64,000 nucleotides of DNA, taken from contig NW_002476271.1 in assembly GCF_000189635.1 (NCBI RefSeq), forward strand, positions 62,001 to 126,000, written 5' to 3'. The DNA is from Tetrahymena thermophila SB210 (lineage: Eukaryota; Ciliophora; Oligohymenophorea; Hymenostomatida; Tetrahymenidae). The position numbers and the translations under genes are program-made. The notes beneath the pieces were generated by a model, which worked only from the letters and a program-made list of their open reading frames with translations, searched no databases and had not been told where the DNA came from. This document shows positions 11,625 to 23,959 of the stretch, one piece after another (positions within the stretch are counted from its first letter, which is position 1; every line of letters begins with the position of its first letter).

Positions 11625-14600
11625 TTAATTATTAATTTGTTAATTGAATCCATAAGGATGATTGTTATATTAATTGTTATTGAAATGACTATTTTAATTA
11701 TTTGAATTTATACTATTATTACTATTGCTATTATTGCTATTATTAGAGACACTAGGACCGATCATTTAATCATCTAAAGATAGAGCAGATAACGGAGAGT
11801 GTGATTATTAAGTCTAGTTATTATTGTTATTTTAATACTATTTGTGTCCTTGATTTTTTTAAACAGGAGAAACTAAATGAGAGACATCTTTGTTGTATTA
11901 AGTATTTTTGTTTAATTTATAATTTGAGTACTGTTATAGATGCTATTGAGAGCCAGGCATTTGCTAATTTGCAGACTTACTATTATTCTTTTACTAGTTA
12001 TTATTTTATAAATTATTTTAGTTAATTGTGAAATTATGGCTAGGACTACTGTTTGTGCTTATATTTTAATTAATCGAATTAAAATTTTAGCTTTGTTAAT
12101 TTTATTACTTTTTGCTTGAATTATGAATATTATTATTTAGTTATTATTAAGAAGGAATTTGTTGATGCTATTGATTTTGCATAGCTATATGCTACTAGGA
12201 GTTTTGATGCGTTTGATTTAATGAGTGATTCTAAATTATGTTTGGTAAAAGTAATAAATTTTACAAATTTTAATCTTGAAAATTGGTCGTGTTTCTAATT
12301 ATTTGTTGATGCTACAACAATTATTGACTTTGATTATTTTAAATATTATTTTATTATTAAATGTTTGTACTATTTATGGATTCTGGAGATGGAAGAATAT
12401 TAAAACCACTTGCAGCTTATGATGGATGAGATAACGATCTTTGCTACTGTTATGATGACTATTATTATTGCTACTAAGTATTTTAATTTTAACTTTAATT
12501 ATTGTTATTAATTTTGTTATAATTTTGATTGTTATTTAATAATTATGGTAAGTTATCCATTTTATTACTATCTAGACCAATTTATGGTGACATTGATTAT
12601 TGTGGAGGTATTCCTGATAAAAAATTTTATTTGAAAATAGACGATTAATCGACATTATTTAGTTAGTTTTGCTATATCTTGTTTGATTATCCATTTTGAG
12701 ATTAACCATTATTCAAACTATTGTTATCATTATTAATTTAATTATAGTTATTATTTTGTAAATTTAATTTTTACTAAGACTAATTTTGATTGCCTACTTG
12801 AGTTTACTGCTAAGTTTATTATTTATTGATACTTGATATAATTTCATTTTATTAACTTTCTAAATTTTTATGCTTTTAATTATCGTTTGAGTTATTTGGA
12901 GCTAAACCTTGTTTGTTTCCATTAAACATCGTTGTAGGTTACAAATGAATAGGAAAAAATTAGTTATTAAAGTTTTATGTTTAAAATAAGTGATTATAAA
13001 AATCTTAACTGTTATTATTGCTATTACTATTATTATTAATCATTTAAAACATATGTGGAGGAGGTGCATTTAAAAATATTTAGCCATGTTAATGAGGATT
13101 ATTATGTAGGTTTATTGGTAAATTTTATACGTAGCCTAAGTTATGTAAATTATGTGTTGCAAGATTGTAATGATTAAATCCATGACCCATCATATTTTAT
13201 TACATACTATGCTGCTATTATTAATTTTATTATTGTTAACCTAATCCATAAAGATTTTAACTTTGTTAATTAATTTGCTATGATTGTTACTATTGCTTTT
13301 GTTAAAGTTATGATTATCCTATTGATTGATTTTAAATGTTAAGTCCCTATTAATTTTAAATATTTTATTAACTCCCATTGCTTTAAGACGGCTAGGAATT
13401 TTAATTTTAAAGCTACTATTAGTTTTATTTTTGCAATTATGCATAATTATTTATTATTGGATTTTATTACTAATTGATATGTGGAGGAGTAAGGTGATTG
13501 TGTTAATGTGATTGTGGATGCTATATTGGTTGTGGGGACATTTAATAATACTAATGAGGTTAAGGTGTGTAATGTAAATTATAATGATGAGATGCTGCAG
13601 CAAAAGGATTAAAAAATTATGCTAACCCAAAGATATTTTAGTTGCTGCTTCGAGAGTCTTGCATATCCATAGAGTTTCTTCTTCTTGGAGTAGTCTATGG
13701 TATCATCATCATGAGAGGAGCTTAATATGATTACATATCATACTATGCAAATATTTGCTTGATAATAGAATCTTATCCACTATTAGGGTTTAATAAATCA
13801 ATATTCATATGATTTTTATTATGATGAGGATGAGGATATCCATAATAAAATAAATCGTCATCTTCTTCTGAATCAGTTAATTCTGAGTCTGATTCAAATT
13901 CAAGCTCGTCTTCCCACATTTTACTTACTCTGTAAGGAAAATCAAAACCAGCTCTATCTCTCAAAGACTGATAAGTATATACTCTATTTTAATAGCTTTA
14001 ATAATTAGAAGATGTATCTTGGATTTTTGTTTAGTTTATTTTTATTTAATCTTAATTCATGGTATTCTTGTTATTATTAGTATTTTCAGATGAAATAGGT
14101 TCACTTAATTGAGTGTTATTAACTTCTTAATTTATATTTCCATTTAATTCTACTGTTTTTTTACGTTACTTTTGAAGTAAATTATCAAAATTCTCCGATT
14201 TAAGAATGTAATTAAAGCAGTTGTTTTCAAAAATCAATGATAAAATCTGGATAAGTTATTTGATTTTATTTAAGTAAACTATTTCAATACGATCCTATTT
14301 ATTAGATTAATCTTATCGAGTACTTTTTTTAGTTTACTGATCAACTTAAGAATCATATTATGTAAAAGATAATTGAGATGGAGTACAATCTGTATTGTAA
14401 TTTTATTAATTCAGAGCTATATCTGACTACTCATATTCTTTACTAACAATCTATTATTTGTTTGTTAATAGTTGGCGGAGTTTTTAGAAAAAATTATTAT
14501 AATGTCTATTTGGTAAAATAATTTTTTTAGAATTTCCATCAAAAAATAAAGAAGGAGAAAATGCTTAAAACTGTTTTAACACTTGAGAATAATCTTCAAA

Positions 14601-15294
14601 AGTAATAATCAAATCATTATCTTAAGGATTTTTAGATATTATTAAATTATTAACTAATTATTGCAGTCTAAAATTTTATTTTTATTCTTCATTTAATAAT
14701 TCAACGTCTATTTTTTCCTCAATTCTTCCACTGCGCCCTCTTCTGAGTTTTTCATCATCACCGCAATCAATGCAATCAAAACCAAAATCTCTTAATCTCA
14801 TTTTTTCACTTCTGGGTTAAATTCTAAAAGCATCAAACCTTTTCTAAAAATAAAAAAATAAATTGGAACTAAATAAAATCTTTATTTTTTTAAAGCCTTG
14901 AATAAAATCTTATTAAATAGGAATATAATAATTCATTAAATGCTAAAATTTAAGATAAATAAATCAATTTTATGATAAATATTTCATTTGCTATTTTAAT
15001 TTTATAATGATACCTGCTAAATTAAATTAACTTATTTACCTCAGGTTTGTTTCTCTTAGATGCTAAGATGTACTGTGATATATACCTAATTATCTCACAC
15101 GCTAATGAAGAGCATCTTATTTAAAAAATATTTTCTTTATCATCTCCTTCTTTATTTTGTGATATTATTTCTTCACACACATCAAACGATACTTTTTGAA
15201 ACTTGCTAATTTAAATTGATTGCTGATCAATTTCACCACTCTATAATATTTCTTTTTTAATATTGTTTATATCTTTATTTTTCAACTAAATCAT
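10575..15294 (-). CDS. Very large Q/N-rich (prion-like) protein
   Basis: Two exons, 15040-15294 and 10575-14843, with a 196-base intron (14844-15039, GTAAATAAG...TTTTTAG); 1,507 residues. The large exon has no in-frame TGA over 4,269 bases, which I checked by scanning every candidate. The first 300 or so residues have mixed, globular-looking composition, with Arg/Asp/Cys-rich text around 95-125. An acidic run rich in Asp, Glu and Ser lies at about 379-420, and a His/Pro patch follows. From about residue 440 onward the chain is dominated by Asn and Gln, coded by AAT, AAC, TAA, TAG and CAA. Such tails usually act as low-complexity assembly regions. I do not recognise the family. The start is the first ATG in the frame of exon 1; an upstream exon cannot be excluded. 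Confidence 0.75.
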
Positions 15295-16107
15295 CTAAAA
15301 TGATTATTTTTTTAAGCAGTACTTTCTTTGATTAGTTTTGCTTGAAATTTGCTAAAAAATAAAATTGTTTTATTCTATTTAATGATTTATCTTGCCCCTT
15401 AATTGAGGATTTCTGATGTTAATTACAATACTTTAACAGTATTAATTTATTTGGCCTCGTTAAATAAAGCTAAGCTAAAATATGTATAAATGGTAATTAA
15501 AACTTTATAAATGCTTTCTAAGACTTTGCTATCAATTAAATGCTAATTTATCTAGATTTTTTTTGAGTTTCACCTACTATTTTTAAAAGCACCTTTTATT
15601 TTATATTGCTTTTTTTACTTATTTTATTATGTTGATTTGATAAATTTTCATGAAATTTAAAAAATTTTCTATATTCCTTAATTAAAAATAACAAGTAGAG
15701 GCAATTTTTTTTCAATTTATAAAAAGACAAGTAAATAGTGATTTCCTAAAATGAATAATAAAATTTTCATAAATAAAGTGCATGTACTATTTTAATCTAA
15801 AGAGGTTATCTTAATTATCATAGATAAAAAGTATAATAAGGGCATTATACATTTTATTAAAAACCAATTAAAAAAGCTGTCTAATTATGATTGATTAAAT
15901 AGCAGAATAAATTTTAGAATCAAAAAATTACATGATTTTTTTTTCCATTTGAAATTTCATTATACTTCTACTGATAATATTTATTTGATTAAATGACAAA
16001 TTTTTTAATAATTAATTAATTTGATATATTCAAAAAATAAATCTGTTTAAGTTAAGTGAAAGTAGAATATTTGCTATACTGTTAAGAATAAAAGTTCGAA
16101 AAAAGCT
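15295..16107. other. AT-rich divergent intergenic region
   Basis: Lies between a minus-strand and a plus-strand start, so it should hold both promoters. I see no conserved element. An open frame continues about 230 bases upstream of 15,294 but has no ATG. Confidence 0.55.
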
Positions 16108-18174
16108 ATGCAAGAAGCAAGTCTGAATGATACTTAGTAGATACCTTCTAGTAGATACTACAAGGTTGAAAAGAACAATAAAAAAAATTAGAAGGAATAG
16201 TTTTTACAGCAGCTAATATCTACAGAATAAAACTTTTAAGTTTTCAAATATTAAGATAACTGCTAATCAGATTTCACTAATAACAATACAGCACAGTCTT
16301 TTTATAAAACTAACAGCTCTTAGTTAGGAGGGCTAGTTCGAGTTAGACCGCAGAATATTCAAAATACTGATTTACTGTCAAATATTTATTTGCTTTCACA
16401 AAGTGTCTCAAATCAGAAAAGAAATAAGTAAAGCATTAAATAACTAAGAGCATTAGGAGAATAAAGTAGCTTATATAAGCAAAATAATTTTTCTGAAGTC
16501 GACAATTTAAAGAATCTTAATATTACCTAAAATAACAATATTTACTAAATAAATATACCAAATTCGTGTAAGTACAGCAGTGCAAATTTCAAAAAGTTGA
16601 ATACCAACCTATTGCAAAACAACAAACAAAATAATGGTAACTAATTAGAAACTAAGCTTAGAAGCTAATAAGCAATTCAAGACATAGAGAATCAATATAT
16701 ATTGCCAAAAAACAAATTTTTTAGCTCCACCTAATTCTAAAATAAGATATTTCATTTAAATAACACTACTTAAACCATTACGAGAGATTTCAAAGATATG
16801 AAATATGAACATCAAAGTAATTTCTAACTACCTCTAACTTAAAGAACAGAAGAAGAAGAATTACCTCATACAGAAATATTTAAAAGAAGCTAAAAAATGA
16901 GCAGTAGTTTAGAAGCTAGAACAAATTATGATCGATTAATGTAGAAGGAGTTTTTGATTAAGAAAAGCTAGAATAATACTGAAGAAAATGTTACAAATGA
17001 AATAAAAAATCAAATTTTAGAAGCATCTGAGGCTTAAAGAGATTTTAATTAAATTATGAAAAGTCTGAGGTATGGAAAAATCCAATAGCATAAACACAAA
17101 ATTTTTAGAGAAATGAAAAGAGAAGATTAAAATAGTAAAGTATTTTAATTCCATTAAAGTGAATAAGAAAATACAAATTACCAAACAACTAGAAATTAGA
17201 GTAGCAAATCACCTTTCACCAAAGCTAAGTCTCTTAGATCTTCTATGGAAACATTTTACACAACAAAATAGGACAATTAAGAGCTTAAAAATTAACAAGT
17301 CTCTATTGAAGGAGATAATATTTTAAGAAAAACCATACTGCAAAAAAAGTAACAATAATACAAATAAGACTGTTTTGACTAGAAATTTTAGAATTTTTTT
17401 AAAAGGCAAGTAACACTAGATAAGATTTTGCAACCTAAAACAATTACAAACTAAACTGGTCAGAACATGTCAAGCAAAGAATCTTTATCTTAAATTTAAA
17501 TGATATCAAAATAACTAAATGGTAAAAATCCTGAAATATACAATCCATTTAACTAAAGTTACTACAAGTAAAAGCACATATTTTCCATGAAGTTGGAAGA
17601 AGAATAGCAAAAAGATGAATAAAAACCAAATTATTAAGACACTTCTATAATTAAAGATAACTAAAGAGAAACGAGGTTTTAAGATGAAAAAAATTTCACC
17701 TCTTCGTATAATAGTTAATCTCCTCCAAATGAAATTTAAAAATATTAATTTTTTAAGTAAAATGATGAAATTTCTGAAAGAAATAAGTAAAAAAATTGCA
17801 ACCAAGAGATATCAAAAATACTTTGTAAATACATAAATGAAAACAGAGACTTTTTAAGCTCAGAACCAGATACAAAAGTCAAAAAAACATAGACTAAAAT
17901 AAGCAGTCCTATTAACATGGATTCTTTTAAATTACTCTAAAAATTTTTACCTAACTTCAATCCTGTAGAAAGACATTTTGCTTACAATTAAAACAATTTA
18001 GAACGAAACAAATTGATTCTAGAAAAAGTTTTATTGGAGAGAATGGTTAAAAATAATGATGAAATTGATACTCAAAAATTCGACTAGTAACTTAATAAAA
18101 AATATGAATTTCTTTAATAAAAAATATCTAAAAAAATATTATCAAACAAAAAAAATTAAATATTTTTAAAATGA
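16108..18174 (+). CDS. Hypothetical protein, 688 residues, single exon
   Basis: An uninterrupted frame with an in-frame TGA at 16057-16059 before it; the chosen ATG is the first after that stop. The protein is rich in Gln, Asn, Lys and Ser, with basic and acidic patches and no obvious transmembrane segment. GC is higher than in its flanks, and codon choice (many TAA/TAG for Gln, AGA for Arg) fits a real ciliate gene. The last 120 residues (from about residue 560) are less repetitive and may be the only folded part. I do not recognise a family. A direct repeat begins at its stop codon. Confidence 0.75.
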
Positions 18175-18450
18175 ATTATTTACTCATTTGTATAATTAAT
18201 TTCCTACCCGATTTCTATTACCAACCATTTTTTATAAAACAAATAATAAAAGAAAAGGATAATGAAAATTAATGTCAAATTAATTTATTACTTATTATAA
18301 AAAACTAATTATTATTAAAATGAGTTATTTACTCAACTGAATCAATAGTAGCCTACCCGATTACTTTTACCAACGATATTTTATACAATGAATTAGAAAA
18401 CAAAAGCTTAATCAAAAATTAATGTGAAATTTATTGATTACTTATTAATA
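18169..18450. repeat. Tandem duplication of about 147 bp across the gene end
   Basis: AAAATGA(A/G)TTATTTACTCA occurs at 18169 and 18317, and CCTACCCGATT occurs again about 147 bases after its first copy. The first unit includes the stop codon of the 688-residue gene. The GC-containing core is better conserved than its flanks. Confidence 0.65.
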
Positions 18451-19289
18451 TTATTAAATTATCTTTCATAATAACTTATATTTATATTCTTACATTTTAT
18501 ATTTTATTAGATACAATTTATTTATCATAAAGTGTATTTTTTATATTGCGATTGAATTTAAGGTTTGAAAAAAAACAAATTTTATTTCAGGATTGTAAAA
18601 AAATAAGTTTTTAATTTACTTTTTTTCATTAAAGTATGAAATATAAAAATGAATTTCCTTTTTTTAATAATTAACTTTATTCTTGTTTGAAAAGAGATAT
18701 AAATTTAAAATATTAATAAATGATAATATTTTGAGTTGTAAATTAAATCTGTAAATTAAATTTGATTTAATTTTAAAAATTTTGTATTTTTTATCTTAAA
18801 AATGTTTATATTCATGCTTTGTATTTATCAACACACAATAGTATCTTCTTCTTAAAAAAGTAAAGTAACTTAATAAAAAAAGTAACAAACTAATAATTTC
18901 TTATATCTTTGATATCTTCTTTACTATTTAGATTTATTTACATATAAAAAGAGAGATTCAATTTTTGTTAAAAGATAAAAACTTTTTTATTTCATTCTGA
19001 AAATATTCAATTTATTTTAAATTAATTAATTAATTTATTTATGAAATTTTTAATTCAATTTTAAAATAAAATGTTTTTTGAAGAAAATCTTCATACTAAT
19101 TAAATTTTTGTTAATTAAAACTTATTTTTAACGCATTTTTATAGAATTATTTTACAAAATTAAGATTTTTAGTAGATTTTATTATTTTTATATTAATTTT
19201 TACATCAATTTTTTTAAGTTTTTGAATTAATTTAAATAAAAAGGATTTATTTAAAATATTTTTTTTAGAAAATTTAATAATTTATTTAT
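18451..19289. other. AT-rich convergent intergenic region
   Basis: Downstream of two converging genes. No feature seen. Confidence 0.6.
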
Positions 19290-21220
19290 TCATTTATAAT
19301 TAAAGAGCATTTGCTCCTCTAAAAAATTTCTTTGTGTATCTTTTATTAGATTAATGCTATCCAATTTTAGTTGATACAATTTATTTCTTTTTTAAGGTGT
19401 TATATAATAAGAATCATAGAGCTTAGACTTTACACTTTTTGCCTAGATATTAGGAGTGTAGCAATCAATTAATGCAGAGTTAATGTATGGTCTATTAATT
19501 TTATTTTCATTCAAATTTGGAAGTTTCATTGCATCAATTTTAGTATTTCTTTTTTAATCTAGCACACTTTTACTTCTAATTTTACTAGTTGATATTTCTT
19601 TTTTGTACTCATTCGAATTAGATTAATTTTAGTTGTTGAAACTAATTTGCTTTTTGTTGCTTTGCTTATTTCTATTATGAAAATCATTTTAAGTTTACAA
19701 ATTATAGTTATAATTATTATTTAATAATTCATTTGTTGTAATTTGATTGAGATTATTTTTTAATTCATTGCTAACTACATAACCTTAAATTACTTTCTCA
19801 TGGATATAATCTTTATACATTTCAGTTAATTATTAATCGTTTTCATTATATTCTTTATTTTTTGTTGACTAATCTTTTAAATTTTTATTATCTTATATAG
19901 AAAGTGTTCTATTTTTTCTTCTGCATCTTTAATCCACTAATTTTTTTACTACTTAACTAGAAGGAACTTTAATTTCAATAGGTTCTTTCTCATATTTAAG
20001 ATAAATTTATTTTAGATCCTTTTATTGATTTATTTCCTTATTATAAATAGCTTGAAGAGGGATTGGTGATTATTGCACGATGCTATGAAATCTTTGATTT
20101 TCGTTCATATCTTAATTTGCTGCTTCCTAATTTTACCTAAAAATTACAAAAAATTATTGTTTGTTTGAATAAACTAATTTTGATTGAAATTGTTATTCAA
20201 ATTAATTTAAAAATTACAATTTTAACTAAAAGCAGTTTTAATAGAATTTGTATTTGTTCTAGTAAGCATTTTTAAAAGATTTATCTTTTTAAATAATCTA
20301 TTGTAGTTTACTAAATTCTTGGTTTGCAGTAATTATTTGTTTACTAAACTAATCATCACTTTACTCTCTTTTTTCATGTTGCTTTAAATACTTTTGCAAA
20401 ATTAACTTTTCTTCATTTTTCATTTAATCTTCCTCTTCTATTTCTTTTAGGAGGTTGTTAACTTTTTCTTCAATAACAGGATTTTCTATTCCAGAACAAG
20501 AATTTTCAACTATGCTTGACCATATTTAATCATATTCTTCCTATTCCTTAATGTCTCCAATTTCATCAAATGCTATATTTAATAAAATTATTATGAAAAA
20601 TATTAATTAGTAAATACAAATATAATAATTAAACAATATTTATCAAATAAAACTCGCATAAGAATTTTACTCGAATTAATTCTGCAAGGATCCGTTCTAT
20701 TCCTTTTTTTTAATTCTTTTGTCATCTACTCATTCTTTTATTAAAAATAATAGCCTGATTTTGTAGTTGAGCTGAGTAATTGTTGCTTTATGGGAGACAT
20801 TATAGAGTTGCTACATGATTAATCAATATTTGGTATAGGAGTTGTAATGCAGGTTGTAGAAATGCCTTCACTTAAATTGATTGGAGACCTATTAGTTTGA
20901 TTAAAAGTACTTCTTGATGAGCGTACTTCAGTATTATAATTGCTTTGAGTCATCTATTTCGCATTCAAATATCTAGGCTAAATATACTAGTATTGTTTAC
21001 TATTAGCATTAGTTGAAGTGGAAGGTAGCCACAATGAAGGCTTGCTTTTCATTCTGTTGTATTTCATATTTATTGTTTTAGATGTTTCTTCTAAAAAAAC
21101 CCAATCTACTCCCATCATCTTTAAAGTAGGATAATTATAATCTCTCCTTGTAGAACAACCGTAGCTAGTAGTAGATTAGGGTAGGATGTCCCCTAAAGTG
21201 TTTGATCTTTTATGATTCAT
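19290..21220 (-). CDS. Hypothetical coiled-coil-like protein, 610 residues
   Basis: Two exons, 20671-21220 and 19290-20572, with a 98-base intron (20573-20670, GTAAAATTC...TATAG, phase 1). Residues 1-180 are Ser/Thr/Asn-rich and look disordered. Residues 190-290 are acidic with heptad-like Leu/Ile/Glu/Lys text suggesting a coiled coil. The rest is Lys/Asn/Gln-rich and ends in a compact stretch with Tyr and Leu. A second, in-frame 81-base GT...AG segment lies near 20,140-20,220; with or without it the frame stays open. No family recognised. The start is supported by rising GC and by a good downstream donor. Confidence 0.7.
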
Positions 21221-22005
21221 TAAATTTTACTACAAATTAGGTTTGAGTTAAATTAGAGTAAAATTATTATATTGTTTATTTATTTAGTAGTATTTTTAAT
21301 CTTTAATATTCAATCAATAATATATACTATATGCACAATAAGATGAGCTTATAGATTAATCAATCTGTTTATCAATTGTATTTAATAAAATGAGCAATAA
21401 CTTAATTTTAATAAATAGCCATTCATAGTTTTAATATAAATAACAATCAATTGAAATTTATAAAATTTATTCATGGAATACTTTTTATATTTTATTCACC
21501 ATTCATTCTTACACGTACAGAAAAAATTATATAATTCTGTCTTTTAGTCTCATTAAATACTTATCATTTTTTTTTTAATACCTTAATCATACTATTAAAT
21601 AAATTTCTGATTACTTTTCAAATTTGCTTTGTTGATATAAGGGTTTAAAAATATAATTAAGCTATTAAAATTATTTAGTTGTTTAGTTTTTAAAATTGAT
21701 AAATTTATGATTAATTTAAATTAGTTTGATTTTAAATAAAATGATAAAATTAAGTTTAGAATTTGCCTTTGAGACTTCATTTAACCTGATTATACATTCA
21801 ATATAAAACTAATTTGAAATGAATTCTTTTTTATCAAAAAACTTTTTAAAATTGATTTAATTATTTTAAAAGAGTTAAATAAATATTTCTTGATGTTTTT
21901 CTATAAAATATGGGACATTTAATATGGTTTTTTCTTTTATTTTTAATAGATACAATTAATTTAATATCATAACATTAAACTATTAAAATTTTTATGATTT
22001 TCTAT
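21221..22005. other. AT-rich spacer
   Basis: Open stretches without TGA occur but consist almost wholly of A/T codons. No gene supported. Confidence 0.55.
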
Positions 22006-22593
22006 TCACTTTAAGTAGAAATATTAATATTTAATTTTTTGAAAGTAATTAACTAAAATATTAAGGATTTTATATTTATATTAAAAACTATTGATTTAAC
22101 ATATAATATTTTCAAAAAAATATTTTATATATTTAATAATTTTATCATATATTTATTAAGTAACTTTGCATGTGGTTGTATTCTACTATTACTAAAGCTT
22201 TTGCAGAAGAAATCCTTTTTTAAATATGTCCTTCAGTTTACTAACAAATTTTTTTAAAACTCGTTTAAGGCTAAAATAGCCCTAATAGTAAGTAATTAGT
22301 GTTTTTAATCCAAGTGTTTTGAATTTAAATTTTTTGATCTAAATAGATGAATTAAATTTCCATTCTCTTGCTTAAGAACTACTTTTTAAACTGGTTTAAC
22401 TGTAAGTCTAGTTTTTAATTACCTGTTATTTATTTTAAAAAATGAATCCTTCTGAACCTGTTACCTTTTTTAAAAATATGATATCACCTTAACCTTCCAT
22501 TTTTAGTTTTGCAATTAATTCATGTATTTGTTTGTTTCTTGAAAAGAAAGGAGTTTTATTTTTTTATATACTTATTGATAACTTGTTAATCAT
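22006..22593 (-). CDS. Possible small protein or gene remnant, 195 residues
   Basis: A frame of 196 codons from an ATG to TGA, with a middle part (about 22,170-22,540) richer in GC than the spacer on either side. The product is Lys/Gln/Ile-rich with a short Gly-containing patch at about residues 34-50 and a poly-Gln run. With TGA as the only stop, random frames of this length are not rare in such AT-rich DNA. The composition shift is therefore the main support. It was not recognised and could be a decayed gene fragment. Confidence 0.3.
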
Positions 22594-23499
22594 TTAAATT
22601 TATTTTTTTTAAATTCTAATTACGCATTTACCATTCATGTATTGTAAAGGGTTCTTTTTTATGTAAAATAATTAATTAGATCTTTTTCTAAAATACATTT
22701 TCATTAATCTACATGTATTTTATTAAAATTTTTGTAGAATATTAATAATTTAAAAAAAAACTATATTTAGTGTTGGAATATTTTTGTAGATGTTTGATTT
22801 AAGATTTTTTAAATAAATTTATGTGTTTAATAAATTCCTTAATATTTATTTATATACAAAAAATAAAATACTCTTATTTTAAATAGACGCTTAATTTTTT
22901 AGTTTATAAAAACAATTTAGTCGTAATATATTTTAGTGTAAATTTTTGTTTATTTTTTTATTTGCCAATTAATGTTTACATATTTAAAAAAAATAATAAT
23001 TAATTATGGGTCCTCCCATTTTTTGATTATTAATTTTATTGATTAAGAATTTATTTTTTATCCTTTAGGAGCAAATTAAATAATTAGATATGTAAATAAT
23101 AGGTTCAAATTATATGAATTAAAATAAGGTCTTTCAAAGTGTTAAAAACTGAAGAATCTCAGATTAAATAAAAAAAACTTAATAAAAATAAAAAAATAAT
23201 AGGATTAAATCAACCTTTAAAAGTTAAAAAATGTGAAAAAAATAAAATGAGATTAAATCAGACTAAAGTAGAAAGAAAGAATTCTTGATTTTTACTAGCA
23301 ATCTGTATTTAAAAAGATGACCAAACAAACAAGCTTAGAAGAAAAACACCCTTCAAATGAATTTATTCATTAAAAGAGAACTTGAACTTAATGATTGAAA
23401 GATAAATCTTTGAGAGTATCATTCCTATCTTAAATGAGATAATGTTTGCAGAGATAATAGAAAAAAATAATGGTAATTAATTAAATAAATTAACTGTAG

Positions 23500-23570
23500 C
23501 ATACTATATGTAAGAATTAAGCAGTAAAAATATAGCTTCTTAATTCATTCTACTGTTTGTTATATGTTAA
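23500..23570 (+). other. Hairpin upstream of the snoRNA candidate
   Basis: GAATTAAG and CTTAATTC form a perfect 8-bp stem with a loop of about 18 bases, ending about 25 bases before the snoRNA island. It could be part of a larger RNA or chance in A/T DNA. Confidence 0.25.
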
Positions 23571-23573
23571 TGT

Positions 23574-23672
23574 GATTTGCTTTAATCAACTGATGACAAA
23601 ACGATGGGCGGACCAAATCCCAAGTATGTGGACCAATAAATCGGTGAACAATCCCTGACGATAAAGCAAATC
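23574..23672 (+). ncRNA. Candidate box C/D snoRNA
   Basis: A 99-base GC-richer island in deep A/T spacer. The ends pair over about 13 bp with one bulged A (GATTTGCTTT-A-ATC with GAT-AAAGCAAATC). Just inside the stem lie TGATGA at 23591-23596 and CTGA at 23655-23658, the box C and box D words, in the order and close spacing that form a kink-turn. Such RNAs guide 2'-O-methylation through bases upstream of box D. I could not match the guide to a target, and box C has C rather than a purine in its first position. There is no coding frame through it. Confidence 0.5.
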
Positions 23673-23959
23673 CATTATATAAATACAAATATTGCATTAA
23701 AAACTTACTAAAATTCATTTTTAAATTAAAAGGATCAGATTCTATTCAAGAACTCATGTAGAAATTAAGATAGATTAGATTTATTTATCAAAGAGAGGAC
23801 ATGCACTTGACTAAAAATTGAAATATCCTACCAAAAATAAAAAAAATAAATATAATAGTTTTCTTATCTAAAATATATATGAGTATGCCAGTTATTAATT
23901 TTAAATCACAAAATAAAATTCTATTCATATTTTATAACAAATAAAAAACAATATTAAAA

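Noticed and set aside
11801-12025. Plus-strand frame of 74 codons
   Set aside because: Same reason: antisense to the continuous minus-strand exon 10575-14843.
13326-13511. Plus-strand frame of 61 codons, Leu/Ile-rich
   Set aside because: It is the complement of the Q/N-rich minus-strand gene; Asn/Gln codons read backwards give Leu/Ile.
17515-17805. Minus-strand hydrophobic frame of 96 codons
   Set aside because: Antisense to the 688-residue single-exon gene, which is open over 2 kb.
23574-23672. Hammerhead-type ribozyme reading of the CTGATGA word
   Set aside because: The stem and GAAA core expected after CTGATGA are absent; the snoRNA reading fits the terminal stem and CTGA better.
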